Assembly (NCBI GenBank): GCA_031308135.1
Contig: JAHLJT010008756.1
Span: 99,970,510 to 100,034,509 of the forward strand
DNA length: 64,000 nucleotides
From: Acheta domesticus
Taxonomy: Eukaryota > Arthropoda > Insecta > Orthoptera > Gryllidae
Direction: 5' to 3'
Shown: positions 1-36,359 of the stretch, piece by piece
How positions within the stretch are numbered: position 1 is the stretch's first letter
Layout: every line of letters begins with the position of its first letter
The notes under the pieces: model-generated
Databases searched by the model: none
Seen by the model: the letters and a program-made list of their open reading frames with translations, nothing else
Told to the model about the DNA's origin: nothing
Made by a program: the position numbers and the translations under genes

Positions 1-345
1 CGGTGATAAGAGTTTCTTTTCCTAAATTGGCCGTTTTTCCGCGCATTATTACATAATTTTCTCTCTACTTTGTAACCGGTATCGAGAAAGTAAAAATGTG
101 TTGTAATGTGCGAAACAGAACCTGGAAAATTGATAATCTCAAACCTGGAAAACCGGGAAAAACCTTGAATTTCAAAAAGCCAGATTGCTGGTCACCTGTA
201 ACCTACATATATTTTTCAAAACTTACTTGCTGAAAATTGGGGTGCGGGTAATATTCGCGTCAACGTCTGTACTGAGAACTTGAAGCGTGTTGCACGTGGT
301 TACATGGAGGCGTGGTTTATTCTTCGGGTTTTTATAACGTGGACG

Positions 346-440
346 GGCACGGCCCGTCTTCACGATGCAATACGTCATGGCATTTCGCCTCTTTCTCGGT
401 CGTGCCGCTAGATGTCGCATGATCGCGACCGTATCAAGCA
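346..440. repeat. Fragment of the 234-bp foldback MITE family
   Basis: This stretch resembles one arm of the complete foldback element at 11269-11502. Both carry a CTTTCTCGGTCGTGCCG core followed by a TAGATGTCG.ATGATC segment and a GTCGCGACC-like end. Only one arm is present, so it is a truncated copy. A third fragment lies at 25791-25882. The remainder of 1-741 is AT-rich with no recognisable gene. Confidence 0.55.
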
Positions 441-741
441 AGCTTTTTTTTCGATATTACTTCCCGTAAAATTAGGGCGCATGTAATATTCGAGGACGGG
501 GTATATTCGAGAATATAGGGTATCTTTTTTTCACATCCATTTCCTTTAATGTTGTGTGTGGACCTTCGTGGAGGAATATTTGTGATCTTTCAGGTATTTG
601 TTTGGTTTCTGATTTTCTGTTAAGCCTGAATTTGAAGCATGAAAGTTAAAATTTTGCTGATATTTAGCTAATTTTTTTTTTGTAAAATGCCCCCTTTATT
701 AGTAGTAGGTGCAAATTTTGTTTCACTTTCTGTGATTTCAG

Positions 742-1032
742 GTCCTGGAGTTCTTCTCCAGTGAACTAGAATCAGCCGCAACATCTGTAGGAGGCAGAGC
801 TCTTGGAGTCTCTGAAGTGCAGGCTGCGATTCAGCGTGGAGTGACACGTTGGCCACGGGACAGGCTTCGTAAATTCCCTGACCTGAAATTCAAATATGTG
901 GAAGAAGAACAACCAGAGGACTTCTTCATTCCTTATGTGTGGTCTCTAGTGGTACGTGCATCAGGGTTGCACTGGAGCAGAACACACATGAAATTACTGT
1001 TGGCCGAGGCGGCCACTGCAGCTGTATGTTGA
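742..1032 (+). CDS. 3'-proximal exon of an unrecognised gene (partial)
   Basis: An acceptor (TGTGATTTCAG) precedes an open frame starting GTC CTG GAG at 742. The frame runs to TGA at 1030-1032 and encodes about 96 residues beginning VLEFFSSELESAATSVGG. Balanced composition and charged stretches (RWPRDRLRKFPDLKFKYVEEE) look like real protein, unlike the AT-rich surroundings. The upstream part of the gene lies to the left of, or outside, the window. The exon may instead stop at 951, where CTAGTG is followed by GTACGT, a fair donor; the last 26 residues would then be intron read-through and the frame would join the candidate exon at 4842 in phase 0. The family is not recognised, and no domain or catalytic motif could be named. 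Confidence 0.55.
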   Translation, partial: VLEFFSSELESAATSVGGRALGVSEVQAAIQRGVTRWPRDRLRKFPDLKFKYVEEEQPEDFFIPYVWSLVVRASGLHWSRTHMKLLLAEAATAAVC

Positions 1033-4000
1033 AGCAAATGCTGTGTGCCAAGAGTCACTTGTTGAGATCCTGCATCCTTTTAAGAGTTGCCTGGTCATCT
1101 TGGGAAATATTCATTTTCATCTTCATTAGTGTAGCATATGTTTCAGTTGTCTTGTAGAGGTAGTGCAGTCCTCCATTACTGTATTTTTTCCCTCTTCTTT
1201 CTTTTTGTTTATTGTTGAATGGATTTGAAAGAGTGTATTTTTTAAAAAGTTCACACTTGTTACCTATTGGAAATTAATCAAAAAGATGCTACATATTAAT
1301 TTTTCTGTGTAGGCAGCAGGAGGATTGTCACTGATTACTCCAGATAATCTCCCAAGATAGATGTTTAGTGCTGTGAAGTTTCATTACTCATTTTGTCTAC
1401 TTACTTCATCAAAACTGTCAATATAAGTCTATTTATATAATAATTGCCATTTAACTTCAGATGTACATTAGAGTAATATATAAAGATTTTTTTGTCATTT
1501 TTATTTTATTGAAATTTATTTTATTTATACAAAATTTATGTTAATATTAATGAAATACAAATAATTATAGGAACTCATTTTAAGCAAAATTTCAAAACTG
1601 GTTTGCGCAGGATATGGACATTAATTTTTAGTTGCCACGCATAGAAATTAATTACATAAAACTGTAATTACTAGAATCAAGAACTGTAATTACTAGAATA
1701 GTCAACAGCATAACAAATGTTTTTAAATTGTACATAAAATGAATATAGCAAAAGATGCTCAGTAATAATTGCATATCTAATATTAATGACAAAAGTTTCC
1801 TCATGAGTAAGGGAAAAAACAATAGCAAAATGACTTTTTGCTGCTTGGCCAGTCAGTTGCATTTCAAAGCATCTTACTATTTAGTATTCTGTGGAGAGTC
1901 AATTCCTAGAACTTGTGATTTGAAAGTAAGCTGAAAAGAATCTTTAATCTTGAAGCTCTTGAATACATAATCTTTTGTAAATTAATTCTCTATTAACCTC
2001 CTTTCCTTGTAGTTATTATCATCCTACCCTTAAAGAAAAGTATTCAAAATACACCAGTTTCTTTATTAAGAATTTAATGATTTGATATTAACAAGAATTT
2101 TTTTCTATTTATATGACTTTGGAAAGGTAGTTATATACTATATATCTGAAGCTGGAATAGAAAAAAAAAATACACAAAGTTTGATAAATCCACTTCAGTG
2201 TCTACTTCCAATATTTTTTAACCATGTATGTTAACTATGGTACAATCAGAATGAAGATGAATGAAATGGAATGACTTACATTATCACTGAAAAGAATTTG
2301 GGTAGGTTCACTAAGACTCTTTAATAGATTCTTTGTTGCCTATAATTCAATTATTAACCTCCATTCTTCTCTTTGCATGGAAAGGGACCCAAAGTTGATC
2401 ATAGAAATTTTACTGCAGAGTTCATCAAAGTATCTAGGGTACAAAACTTGCATTTGTATTTTGCTGTATTTTTTTGCAATGTCTTTTGTATTGTTCTCTC
2501 CTTTGTAATGTGTAATTGGAAATCATTAAACTAACTTTCTCAAATTATTTACAAATTATTAAGTTTTTATTTTTAATCTTTATTGTGTTTTCTCAAAATA
2601 TAATGTTGAATGTCAACATTGGTCAAGAAAGAGAGAGCTCATTTGTATTCATTACATATCCATAAAAGATAGTATAAAAGACATTTAGATAATATTTTCA
2701 TATTTAACCCCAAATTTTGGATTGTGCCTTATACAGCCATGTATGACACATTGTACAGTAAGGGGTTAATACGTTCTAAAGTATTTTGTTATTAGAAGTA
2801 TGGACTTCTTTAAAAGTGTTCACTATCTTATACTAATTTTAGAACCATAAAATAGTCATAAATAAAAAATCCAACATTTGGTCCCTTTCTGGACAGCTGG
2901 TCATATCTAATAACATCTGTCAGGTACAATCACTTGGTATTTTATTTGCCTATAGTACAAAAATTTGATGTTCCTCATGTTGTTTCTTCTGAGTAAGCAT
3001 ATTTTTCTCCCCATTCCTGCGAAAACTTGTTTTTGAACCTGCAGTATTAAACTTTTTGTGGAAAATCTCATCATGCTTTCACTGTTAAATGTTTCATGAG
3101 TTTGCTTTGACCTGGCTTCTTCAAGGATATTCTTTGAGTTGCAACTTCAGACTGACTTCTTAGATAGTCAATAAAATTTTCATCAATCTATCTTCAGCTT
3201 TGGTCACAACTCGACCAAGACAGTAGAAATTACATCAAATGTAATGTTTTCATATTATTGTGAAAGAAAACTGGAACCATTTATCAAATTCACCAGCTCA
3301 AGCTGGTAACAAAAATTTTAATTATGAAATAAATTGCAAACCATTTGAATGTCAAAGTCATGAAATTCATTTGTGAGATTGAATATAAAAAAATCATAGC
3401 CATTTTCTTATGTTCATGAATATGCCCTCTTTTGATTTTTGCAGTTGTCAACTCATTCTTAAATAATATCCAGTAACATTTACATTGTGCTGCCTCCAAT
3501 ATGCATGAAAGCCAACTTTACTTTCAATAGAAACTAGAAATCTCCGTAATATATAAAGGTATTCAAATATTAATACTTCCCTAACATGACATTGCACAAG
3601 GAAAGTTATTGAAAAAATAGTTTTATTTGTACAAGTTATAGAAATAACATTTGGTCAAAATGTGACTAAACATCTGTTGGGTAAGCAAGATATCAAAATA
3701 TACTTTAAGTGTTAATCTAGGAAAGTGCTCTTGTGAGTATGCATTCAAACATTGGCTTAAGACTTCAGAGTGTAGCTCTTAAAATTTTTCTAGATAACCT
3801 AAAGCAAAGAACACTACACTTCTAAAACTATACATTGAAATATTTCAATAATGGAAGTCAACGATAAGTTATCATTATATCTTCTTTATTGTTATCTTTT
3901 AATTTTTACTTAACGTCTGTGGATTGATGCAACTGAATCTGTCTAGTACTGTGTTCTTTGTACCAGCAGAAATAATTCTGTTTGTCATTCTCAGTCTGTT

Positions 4001-4841
4001 GAGAAATAGCAAATTTACCATGTTCAAATTTTTAATAACTTTTTCAAAATAATTAAGTTCCTCATCTTTTGTGTTACTGGTGAGAATAATTCAGTGAAAA
4101 AAACATTGCAATAGAGAAAAAATGCTTCTGCTGCAGATAAAAGACAGTTTCAGTTACAAATGTCAGGTTGGTCCATTGTTGTGTTTTTTTTTTCAATCCA
4201 TAATTGTACATTTTGTCACCAAGTCTGTACAACATTAATTATTAATTTTTAAAATTAATTTTGCATCATGATCTGATCATTTTCTAAGGAAGAAATAAGA
4301 TAATTGAAAATTGCAGTAAATGTTTTATGATGTAGCTTTTCATTTTAACAGGAATTCTAGCTAAATCGAGTTTCGTTTTTGAAGCATTTCACAGTATTTT
4401 TATTCTTCTATTAGTCTTCAGAAACAATTGCTCACCTTTTATAAAAAAAATTCCAACAATATTTCAAGATATCATAGTTGCACATTTTTTTCTTTTCAGT
4501 GACAAACATGTAATTTTCTCTTTTCCAAAGCACAAAAATTACCATAATTTATTTTATTGAACTATGTGGAATGTATGTGAAATGAACCAAAGGAAAAATA
4601 AATTTACTATTTTTAAGTGATTTTTTTTATTTATTTATTTGTTTGTTAGATTTTACTGTCCCTCATTTTTCACTTGTTTCAACTAAAATTACATGGCTAC
4701 TAAAGCAAAACTGTTTAATGTGTACTACCATAATATTTTTACTGAGATCATGAATTACAAATAAGAATTGCAGTGCCTTCCATTGTCAAGAAAATCACCC
4801 ATGTTCTTTAAAAGCCATTGTTTTTTTATTTTTTGGAACAG
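1033..4841. other. AT-rich non-coding stretch (3' UTR/intergenic or intron)
   Basis: Very AT-rich sequence with poly-A/poly-T runs and no frame showing coding composition. If 742-1032 is a terminal exon, the first part is its 3' UTR; if the donor at 952 is used, this is an intron. No transposon ends were recognised. Confidence 0.5.
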
Positions 4842-5073
4842 TACCACAAGCTTTCAATGAAAATACGTATGGACTTTTTCATTAACCCAGATATGCCTGA
4901 ACTACTTATGGCTTGTTTTTGTGTATACTTTTGTTTCATTATATTAAGAAAAATTATCTGGACTCAAATATATATTATTTTTGGCAATATGTCATTTAAA
5001 CAATTCATTGGAGGGAGTCCTAGAAGGACAGTATGCATATGGGGATACATTGCATGGGACACGCAATTCAAAG
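4842..5073 (+). CDS. Candidate internal exon, possibly of the same gene as 742-951
   Basis: A strong pyrimidine tract and acceptor (TTTTTTGGAACAG) lie directly before 4842 and a good donor (AAAG then GTATGT) follows 5073. The frame is open for 77 codons plus one base despite high AT content and starts YHKLSMKIRMDFFINPDMPE. It includes a hydrophobic segment (MACFCVYFCFIIL) that could span a membrane. Joining to a donor at 952 keeps phase 0. Against it: composition is as AT-rich as the flanks and no next exon was found before the esterase gene. A chance open frame between chance splice sites is a real alternative. Confidence 0.25.
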
Positions 5074-6285
5074 GTATGTATTTCTTAAAGTAAACTTAAC
5101 ACTAATTTTTTTTCTTCAATAATATTTTATGAACTCGCTACTATCCATGATACACTTGCAAAGGCCACTAAGGTTTAACTTTTGTGAAGATACTGTTAAT
5201 TTACAAAAGTTTGAAATTATTTTTTGGGCTACACACACCTAAAAATCTCCCTAAAAAGACTCTAACTACATTTCATTCCCTTGACTGTGGATTTTTGCCT
5301 CACCTGAGCCATTGAAAAGCTTCCTTAAGTTGTCCAATCTTCTGTAATTCAGCCAAACTTATTAATTATTATTTAATTTAACATAAGTTTGGTGTGCAAT
5401 TAAGACATTTAAAATGGATAAAGAATTCACTTCAAACTAAATCAAGATGAATTGTGGAATTAGTACATTTTGACCTGTTGCTTCACAAATTTAATAACAC
5501 AATGAAATAATAATGATAATTAATAGTAATAATAATAATAAGAGCAAATAATATCAAAATTTTACACAAATTTTATTACAATTTTTATACAAGCTAATGT
5601 AAGACTACAGGAATTGTGTGATGTTATTTTATTAAGATTTAGATGTTGATGCTCGTTTTTCTGAGCAACACAAGTAAACATGCATTATAATTTACAAAAG
5701 AAGTTTTAAATAAAGCAGCTCCAAAGAGTATTTTTATTGGCTTCATGCATCACACTTTATTTCCAAAATTAAAGAAATGTAAATATTAAGTAAACACTAT
5801 AAATGCAATCGCCTCTTTGTAGCAAATTGTAATTGACAGACAAAAATTGCTGTGATATCTCGTATTCACCATGCCTTTCCAAAGTTCGGTAAAAGAACCA
5901 ATTTAAAAATGCAGAAAATAATTTCTTACCATAACTTGAAGTTCAGTTCTTTCGCCTCGCGTATATCATAACAACTTTAAACGTATCCACGTATTCATCA
6001 TGTCTTTTTTGCAAATTACTTTAAGTATGTCTCGTTGTTTTCTCTTTCCCACGTAACGCATCGTAATTGACGCGCAGCAAGTCGCGTCGGCCCTCGGCGG
6101 AACACCGTCGGGCTCGGCGCGAGTCTTCTGGCTTGTTACGTAGTTGTAAGTGTAGTTGTAATAGCTTGTTGTACATAGCGACATTGCCGCGTGATTCGCA
6201 TTCGCGCGTTACGCGATATACGAAAATGGGGTAACCGGGACTTCAAATAGAGCGTAGCGTACTCCAATCGACAGCAATATCGACC
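5074..6285. other. No gene seen
   Basis: AT-rich, with a short AAT-rich stretch near 5518-5541. From about 5940 the sequence becomes richer in CpG (for example GCGCAGCAAGTCGCGTCGG near 6073), which could be a small promoter-like island or an old transposon. No exon is supported. Confidence 0.4.
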
Positions 6286-6305
6286 TTTTGCACGTGGCAA
6301 TACCG

Positions 6306-6368
6306 ATCTTCTGTGCATGCGCAGTTCAAGTTTCGCATCACTAGTGCATCTGCGCATGCACAGAAGAT
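6306..6368. repeat. Perfect 19-bp inverted repeat (hairpin) with NRF-1-like core
   Basis: ATCTTCTGTGCATGCGCAG at 6306-6324 is repeated exactly in inverse at 6350-6368 around a 25-nt spacer. The arms hold TGCATGCGCA/TGCGCATGCA, close to the palindromic GCGCATGCGC site of NRF-1/Ewg-type factors. Weaker symmetry continues outward, so it may be the core of a MITE. Confidence 0.7.
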
Positions 6369-7093
6369 TAACAGTGCTGGCCGCTATGGCATGCACAAGG
6401 TCCCTATGTTCAGTATAGAATGGTCGAGATATTGTTGTATACTACACTTTGCTTTAAGTCCCTAATGACACGTTTTCCGCTAGCCAATTCACAATCGTGA
6501 TGACGAAACACCACATCGGACGTTTCATGCTGGACTCAGGAAAGCGAAGAAAAGCGACGTTTAAAAAATTCCTGCATTGAGACATGAAGCTTTAATATCT
6601 ATCAGATCCTATAAAGCCATTATATATCTCTAATTGACTACGAATATACTTTTAACGAAGATAATTCACAAGTAACAAGAATCAAAAGGCTGGCAACAAG
6701 AATCTCAGAAAATATCGCAACAAGCCATTCAGAAAACTAAATGAAATCTCAAAGGGCAGCACATGCTTCTTGTCATTTATCACGAATTGTTCGGATATTG
6801 TCTTTTGTGACCATTTATCTTCAAGACTATTTTATGAAACTACTTAAACTCTCAACACTCAGAGAAAACCAATACAAAATCATATATGTACAAGTGGTAC
6901 AAAGAAGATTCTCCGCTGAAGTTCTCCTTCGGCAGTTTTGAGATTTTACGTCGTTGCAAATTGTTACTTCTTCATTTGTCGCTAGGCTCTGAAAGCAAAA
7001 CCATCAAATTTCGTTTACAATATGTCGGCTCTCGCTTTCAGGGGAAATAAGGATCGGCTTAAAAACATTTTTAATATAAAATGTTATGAAATA

Positions 7094-7099
7094 TTTATT
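7094..7099 (-). terminator. Poly(A) signal of the esterase gene
   Basis: TTTATT on the plus strand reads AATAAA on the minus strand, about 110 bp past the esterase stop codon, a usual spacing for a short insect 3' UTR. Confidence 0.5.
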
Positions 7100-7208
7100 T
7101 TGCAGTATGAATCGGAATGCATGCATCTTTCGCCATTCACATTGCAACTGAGAGTGAAGCAAGATCTGCGTGTGAATGTTTAGTTAAAGTTAGTTTAGTA
7201 TACCTGTC

Positions 7209-30486
<23,278 letters not shown>

Positions 30487-30522
30487 GGTTGCGTCTGGTG
30501 GCCCGCCCGCGCGAGCGCGTCG

Positions 30523-30529
30523 TTTTAAA
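30523..30529 (-). promoter_or_regulatory. TATA-like element of the esterase gene
   Basis: TTTAAAA on the minus strand, 37-43 bp before the start codon, within a GC-rich stretch. Transcription from it would leave a very short leader. An additional non-coding upstream exon cannot be excluded. Confidence 0.35.
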
Positions 30530-31184
30530 GGGCCGGGCGCCGACCGCTTATCGCCTTCCCAGCCCCCTCCTCTGTGCTCTCGCACGCTTCCTCACGCGCG
30601 GAGATGCGCTCGCGCCTTAACTAACGCACATGATATTTTTCGTACCATGTCATATTTCGATAGCTTGTGTGCTTCAAAGCACGCCGTATACAACGTAACA
30701 TTACAGTACACGTATTTTCCTGGCCGATTCTGATTTGTTTTCCAAATGCATAGCCACCAGCATCAGTGCACGAGACTAGAGATCTGTGGTAACGTAGGTA
30801 TTGTTTATTTGCATTCATATATCGTGAAGCTGGTTCAATAAACTAAGAAATGTGTCTTGGTATGAAATAAAAAGTTCTAGGTCTAGAATTTCCCAGACGT
30901 CACTATGATTACTCGTTTCGAAATTTCATTTTACTCGAATTGCCGTCAGACTTTCCAGACTAATAATGAAAACAACCATTATGTACTATTTTTTCACGTT
31001 TGCTAATCTTTCTTCCTTTTCTATTCATTTTCTTTTGTTTATTTTACTACGCTTAGAATCGACATCGAGAGCACACTTGGCTGTGTCAATTACTACACAC
31101 CGCACTTTGCCCTCTGTATGTAAGGCATGTTTTTGTTTTACTTTCTCGCATACATGTATACAGAGAAATGTACGTACTGTGCAG

Positions 31185-32190
31185 AGAGTCATGTAATGCT
31201 GGGAAAAATCTATTTCGAGATTTTAATTTAAATACGCGTTTTAGAGTCCCTTGATACCGAAAAAATGTTTTCTTCAATGCCTCGGCCTGTCCATCAATAT
31301 GTAAGCAACACCAGCACCTAAATTATTCGTAGAATTTTTTCCAAAATGAATTTTCCAATCGATCTGGCCTGACTCAAAGCGCTACGAATTTGAAAAAAAA
31401 ATCTTTGAATTTTGGTGGTACTTCATAGGAAGCCTCAGGGCCATATTCAATATTTGCTAAAAAAAGCTCTATTTTTTCTTTATGTATCTTGCAATAGTGT
31501 GATGTACACTTAAAACAATGATACAGGTACAGTTTTTACTGTTAACTCCAAATTTTAGAAAATTGCCAAATTTGGTGATTTTTTTCGATCCCCTGATACT
31601 ACTCCCTTATTGAATAGATTTCTATCAAATGAAATTTGTTCTTCACAATTATTCTTTAATTAATGCCATGCACTTATTTGATAATGTTAGTAGCATCATT
31701 TTCAGTGAATTTTGAGTGAGCGTTTTTTCTCAAAAAGTCTCCATTCTTTAAACATTTTGCACGGATGGTGCCGAATGCACAGAATAATATGACATAACAC
31801 CACTTTGATGCATTCATTTAATTTTTTAAAAATTACTCAAATGTAACTTAATCACGTAATAAAACACGACAAAAGTAATGTGAAGTTGTGCTACTCTGGT
31901 GATCAAAAATTTTAATTTTTAGGAGCACTTTACAAGAAACCTCTTTATTATTTTCAAAATTTTATACAAAAGGCAGCAAAGTTTTTCTTTATTTCTTTTG
32001 TTAGAATAGGGTAGAACATTTATAAATGCAGTACACTTCCTAGTTCAATTAAATCTTTTAAAATTCTGAAAATTGCAAAAGTTCAAATATTTTTCAATTT
32101 TGTCATACACCTTCAATATTAAAAACGGATTTCTTTCTCAATGCAATGTGTCCCTCATCTTTAAATGATGTCATGCACTTTTTAAAGTAT
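31185..32190 (-). repeat. AT-rich 1.5-kb repeat family, copy 3 (minus)
   Basis: Starts with the inverse of the family 3' end (CATGTAATGCTGGGAAAAAT, TTTAGAGTCCCTTGATACCG), then GGTGGTACTTCATAGGAAGC, TTTCTCAAAAAGTCTCC and TTTCTTTCTCAATGCAATG. It faces copy 4 head to head. Confidence 0.6.
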
Positions 32191-32911
32191 ATGAGTAGTT
32201 GTTGAGTAATAACGAAAGAGGAGGAAATTTCACTAGTTACTTCTTGTGCCACTGGAGTGGTGTTGCAGTTAAAAATAAAATCCGTTCCGTTTGCTTTCAG
32301 CTTCCTTTGCAGTAGATCGAGTGACTTTGGGTGCTTTTGCCCCCAAAAAAGAAGTGGTTTCGACCTCAATAACGCATTATCTTGAACTACCCTGTCTTTC
32401 GAATGGTTGGGAGTTTCCACAAGTTCATACATCAATTTTGCCGAACAAATCTTTATTATTATTTTTTAATCTTTATCTTTAAGTTTTAATTATTATTATT
32501 ATTATTATAAATTTTTATTAATTATTACTCTTTATGACTGAAGTAACCTCATTTACAATTCTGTTTTTTTTTCACACCTTTCTGATCTCCGTCACTCTCG
32601 AAAATGCTTTTCTGTCTTTTTCACGAAAAAAGTCCGCTCCTCAAGCCAAGGCTCCTCGGACAAGGATCTCCCTCTATATTACAAAAATATTAAGTGTGTT
32701 TTTTGCGAGAAAACATTGACGGAGAAAATTAAAACTCAACACTCTTAAACTATAAGTAAGGAAATTTTTCATCGTTTACGTGGAAGAGGTTACCATTTTA
32801 AATGAAACGGGGAAAATGTTTGCAAAACGCCTATTTGTTCAATTCAATTAATTATTTCTTAGGGCAGAAACTTTCTGAACAAACGTCACAAGTCTATTTT
32901 ATAAATAACAT

Positions 32912-34395
32912 GTAAGTAGTGGTGCTACAGAATGGCACAGACTTTCTCGTATTATTTTTCCATTTCCTTTGGTCTTGACCAGATACTCGGACTTGCCACA
33001 TATTGTTGCCAGCTGCCATCAATCGCCGCCCCAAGAAACTTTTCTTGACACTTTAAACAAATATTCTGTTTTCTAATAGTAGAACGAAATATTATTTTAA
33101 GAATATTAAAGAACAGTATAAATATTAAAACCTCGTCGTAAATGGCCATATTCTTTCAAAAATTTGGAGCCTTTTTTAAGAAAATGGCGATTCAGCGCTA
33201 CTGTAAATTCGGAATTTGAAGCTCCTTTTCACAAACGATGTTCGAGTTTTCGAAAAACTTCATTAAAAGACTTTTGAAGCACTTTAACTGACAATCACAA
33301 TTACAAATTGCTGGAAATGAACATATTAACGGTGTGAGGGATCTTACAAAAAAATTACATTTGTATAATTTTTGAAAAAACAAAAAATTACCCCAAAATG
33401 AAATTTAAGTCATATTAAAGAATGCAATTAGTACTATCTGTACGAAACGTTTGAAGACAAAATTTGGAGCCATTTATGAGAAAATGGCTTTAGAGCGTTT
33501 CCGAAAATGCGGAAATTTGAGCTAGTTTTCAAAGAAAACTATTGAGTTTTGAAGAAACTTTATATGACATGTACTAGTAAATATAATACTGTGAACAAAT
33601 CGCCTCTCATATAAATATTAACGTGAGAGACAAATAAAAAATACATTTTTATAATTTTTGAAAAAAAGAATAGAGCAATATAGCGTTAATGTCATCTCCT
33701 AGAGTACATTAGGCACTATACTTACCAAAAGTTTAAAGAAAACATTTGGAGCAGTTTTTGAGAAAATTTTGTTTTTGTAATTTTTTTGTAAATTGCACAT
33801 TTTGCACACAATATTGTGCTAAAAGTACTAAAATTTTCAAAAAGATGTACATGACTTTATTGAAAGAACTCACTATGGACAACAAATTTCATTGGAAGGG
33901 AAAATCTCTACCTTCAATTTTGTAGTTGCAGGAAGCCGCCGGAAAAACAAACTTTCGCAATTATCGAAATTTTAGAGTTAACAGTGAAAAACAGACCTTT
34001 GCCACTTTTATAAGTGTACTTCACCCTATTCTGACGAGAAACTCCTTAAAGAACAAATTTGGAGCCATCTTCGAGAAAATGTTTAAATGTCCGGGGGGTT
34101 TCTTGTAAAGTACTTCCACACATTGAAGAAACTTTTTCAAAATCGGAGAAAAACATTGGAGCCAGTTCGACCGGGAATATCCCTTTTGGAACATATACTA
34201 CGCATGATTTAGGCGCTAGTGGTGTTCACAGACTGATGAACAAACTGGCGGACAGACGGACGGACAGAAGGACGTTTTGAAAAAAACACTTTCTCGATAT
34301 CAGGGGACCCCAAAACGTGTATTTTCGTTGAAATCTCAAAATCGATTTTCCGCAGCATTACATAAATTTCCCTATACTACGTATATTACTATGTA
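32912..34395 (+). repeat. AT-rich 1.5-kb repeat family, copy 4 (most complete)
   Basis: Begins GTAGTGGTGCTACAGAATGG and CACAGACTTTCTCG. It has four internal modules starting TTTGGAGC near 33165, 33463, 33747 and 34059, each followed by a GAGAAAAT-type motif (period about 290-310 bp). It ends with GCTAGTGGTGTTCACAGAC, GGACAGACGGACGGACAG, ATCAGGGGACCCCAAAACG and TTTTCCGCAGCATTACATAA. No protein is encoded. Confidence 0.75.
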
Positions 34396-36359
34396 TATTA
34401 CTCCGAATATACGTACGAACGAAAGTAAATATATGACCTAAATGTGGCAAATACGTACATGTAATTTTTTCTGTAAATACGCTTTATTCATGTCATATTG
34501 TTTTGAGAACACAAATCAGTGAATAGGTTTAACATATTCCAAATTAATATTTAATTTAACAGAGTATACGAAATGAACATATATGTTGGTTAAAATTATC
34601 AAAATGGGAAATAATATTAATGACCTAAATTTGAAAGATAATTGCGCAAATTAATTAAAATAAATTCTTTTAGTTATCTGTCAAGTTATTCAGAATGCAG
34701 ATAAATCGCTTAGAATAAATGTGCAACGGAGGAAGGTGACCCCCCCCCCCAAAAAAAACTATGCTTCTTGAGACAAGTACTTAAATAATGGGAACATTTT
34801 GTACTATTTTTAGAAGTGAATTCCTTTGAATCTTTTCATCATAAGTGCCTGTTTCCGAAGTTGAACGATACAAAACTATTTTAAATGTTCCATCTATCTG
34901 AGAATTGGGTGTAATGTTTTGAGACAATGTGAGATAGCATCAACCGATTATGATCACGTCCGACTACTCAGAAATCATTCATGTACTGCAAATAAAGAAT
35001 CCTCGTAAGTTGGACAACAGTAGTAAATTTAAAGTCTTGTTAAAATAAACTTTAAATCATTATCTCACAATCGGGATTCTAAAACCATTAAATATGCAAC
35101 ACATGAAAAAAGAATATTTACATATGTAGAAATTATATCTTCCTGGTGTATGAAAAAACGGATGCTACTAAATATGTGTAAATACGAACGCGAGTATGTA
35201 GTTTAGATTTCTTCCAAAATATTTAATTGAAAACTAATATAACAAAGTGTTAGTTTGCAATTACTGAACAAGCGTAAATCGTAGCTCTATTAAAAACAAC
35301 AATCTGAAATATTACCATACTAGCTTTAATAAAACTACATTTTGGCGAATATAAAAACATTTTGTGGGATAGCGGGTCTCCATAGTTTGGAAAAAAAATG
35401 TTTGCATTTCTTATAGATATTTCACTTACAACACTTACATCTAAAGGTAGAACTCTAAGAAGGCGAGATATAACAGGCTATTTTCCACAATTATGGTCAA
35501 GCGTGGGAGTTGACACTTCTCGACGAACGAGTTTCAACTTCCAGAAACGTCCTGTTACGCTACTCTTTGGTTCACTTCCCTTCGTTTTCGAAAACCCGGA
35601 ACTTGAACATACGAAAGTTTGATCTTCGTAAGTAGGATTCCTCGAAGTCTTTCCGGTTGAGAGACTGCGAAATTGATTACCGCAGCTCCTATTTTGGCGA
35701 CACTCGAAGCGCGGGCGTGGGAACGCTGGTCAGATACGAACAGTTGATAAAGACCGTCGTGTGATTCAAAGGATGACGAGCAAAATCATTGAAGTGCTTT
35801 TACTTCATATCCTGCAACGAACCTACGAACTACGTGGAATACTCGCACATGCGTGACGTGCAGAGTAAGAATTATATACGTGTAAAGGCGACATATAATT
35901 TACCTTAATCTCTAGAATCCTGGTAAGAGCTCAAATCCTACCGTGGTGCAAATACGTATCTCCGTAAATTATCTTTCCAATTCATATTTACTAATATAAA
36001 TTCTTGTATAAATAAAAACTAATGAAAGCAATGACTAATAAACAGATAATGGGTGCTTGAGTATACTAGCTTTATTAGTAACGTGTTGTGCTTAGAAATA
36101 ATCATAAGGTGTCGTTTGGATCATTTATGAACGTTCGGACTTTGGAATGGCGTGAGTGTGAAGGGTAAAAACACCTGTAACTTGCATGCTTGATTTTAAT
36201 GTAAATTGTCATATAATTATAATAAAATAACAAATTTTAACTTAAAAAAGTAATAAAATCAATTTCAACAGCAGTATTATAAAGTACGGCAATAATGCAA
36301 ACGGAACATAAAAAGTTGCTATGCATGTTACGTATATTTCCCCGAATGCAACGTACGTC
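34396..36359. other. No gene seen
   Basis: AT-rich intergenic DNA; a C10-A8 run at 34741-34758 is the only oddity noted. Confidence 0.5.
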
